A stretch of DNA of 64,000 nt from positions 1 through 64,000 of the IMG/VR virus record IMGVR_UViG_3300020054_000008; one strand, written 5' to 3'. The stretch comes from a virus. Under the pieces are notes generated by a model. It did not search any database and had not been told where the DNA came from. It worked only from the letters and a program-made list of their open reading frames with translations. This document shows, in pieces, positions 63,505-64,000 of the stretch. The position numbers and the translations under genes were made by a program. Every line of letters begins with the position of its first letter. Positions within the stretch are counted from its first letter, which is position 1.

Positions 63505-64000
63505 TTACTCTGCGACAGCCAAAGAAGATACTAGTACCTTCATCTTTTTAGAATCTGCTAATCTTGTGAAGTAATCTCTGGCTCTGTCTAGCAGCCCGGG
63601 CTGCAGGTCACTTAAGTTATCTTCAGATATACCCTGCGCTTCAGCATCTCTAAGCATTTTTTTATAGACGTTATTCAGAAATGAATCCCACATGAACTGC
63701 CTAAAGGATGGAAGAAGAAAAGCATCTGGACTTGTCATAAGGTCGGCGGCATCTTCAGCATCAATCAAGTCTAGCTCATGTAGCCCTTTTGCGAAATATT
63801 CCATAGCCATTTCTTTTATTGCTTGCTCATCTTGCGGGAAATGAACGGCAAACAGTCTCATCTTCTTAATCGCTTCTGCCTCGAGTCTCTTAACTCCAGA
63901 AGTACTAACGCCCATTTCTTTTGCAATATCCGCTAATGTGTCTTGATCCTTCGCTGGATTCTCAATTGCCTTGAGCTCTTCTTCGGACGGGCCGTCCAGA
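63505..64000 (-). CDS. Sigma region-4-like HTH protein, 5' end outside window
   Basis: The frame stays open to the right edge. TLADIAKEMGVSTSGVKRLEAEAIKKMR is a textbook sigma-70 region 4.2 HTH (split here: T-L-A-D-I-A-K-E-M-G-V-S then V-K-R-L-E-A-E-A-I-K-K-M-R). Residues after it are helical and acidic with no sigma region 2. It could provide -35 recognition to a core sigma (inference); the full protein may include more sigma regions upstream. Confidence 0.7.
   Translation of the reverse strand, partial: LDGPSEEELKAIENPAKDQDTLADIAKEMGVSTSGVKRLEAEAIKKMRLFAVHFPQDEQAIKEMAMEYFAKGLHELDLIDAEDAADLMTSPDAFLLPSFRQFMWDSFLNNVYKKMLRDAEAQGISEDNLSDLQPGLLDRARDYFTRLADSKKMKVLVSSLAVAE

Noticed and set aside
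1-64000. CRISPR array
   Set aside because: No regularly spaced short repeats were found; repeated DNA is limited to leaders, introns and tRNA copies.

Overview
The window reads as part of the genome of a large tailed dsDNA phage (T4-like myovirus type), probably aquatic. Reasons: about 117 tightly packed genes, nearly all on the minus strand and mostly joined by ATGA or TGATG stop-start overlaps; virion genes next to nucleotide, replication and takeover genes; a tRNA cluster; a phage-style sigma factor; and many short unknown proteins. No terminase, portal, major capsid or polymerase gene lies in the window, so the phage assignment rests on context. The host cannot be named from the sequence.

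Layout. 1-1.4 kb: small proteins starting with an 'ITKxQLRRIIxE' leader. 1.5-6.8 kb: a visibly GC-richer accessory block with a membrane di-iron hydroxylase, a small zincin, a sulfotransferase and several SH3/KOW-like small proteins. 6.8-16.8 kb: an OmpA+VWA lipid/periplasm-type protein, a GapR-like protein, a J-domain protein, a large structural candidate, an IMPDH/GMPR-family enzyme and a ligase-fold + nucleotidylyltransferase fusion. 16.9-18.8 kb (+ strand): a LamG-bearing tail-fibre-like protein. 18.8-24.2 kb: TagD-like cytidylyltransferase, thymidine kinase, a MotAB/ZorAB-like pair, ATP-type PEP carboxykinase, a deaminase and MgtC. 24.2-29.4 kb: ten tRNA genes, three of them interrupted by group I introns in the anticodon loop, with a SpoU methyltransferase and TilS. 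30-33.2 kb: metallopeptidase-like proteins, cysteine synthase. 33.2-46 kb: two lipoproteins and a translationally coupled cassette of proteins carrying a common 'LLREYIRELLxE' leader fused to unrelated domains (zincin, ADP-ribosyltransferase-like, GNAT, HAD, Cys-His fold, cupin, Ntn hydrolase). 46.1-48.4 kb (+ strand): a tmRNA, a Cys-cluster protein, two virion proteins and a ppGpp-hydrolase-like HD protein. 48.4-64 kb: an FtsZ/tubulin-like protein, a pyrimidine-dimer glycosylase-like protein, ClpP, peptide deformylase, a sigma factor lacking a normal region 4.2, a separate region-4-like HTH protein, GroEL, a flap/RNase H exonuclease, a PD-(D/E)XK nuclease, and internal virion proteins.

How it fits together. 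(1) The repeated leaders end in a hydrophobic-x-Glu step, the cleavage consensus of T4-type prohead proteases, and resemble the capsid-targeting sequence of T4 internal proteins and Alt. I infer that some two dozen proteins are packaged in the capsid as cargo and perhaps injected. (2) At least fifteen minus-strand promoters share TGYAAA-N16/17-TATAAT. The -10 is normal but the -35 is not TTGACA, which suits the phage sigma (intact region 2, defective 4.2) working with a separate region-4 protein. (3) tmRNA, ClpP, peptide deformylase, TilS, SpoU and tRNAs together form a phage-borne translation and quality-control set. All functional statements are from reading the sequence; no database search was run.
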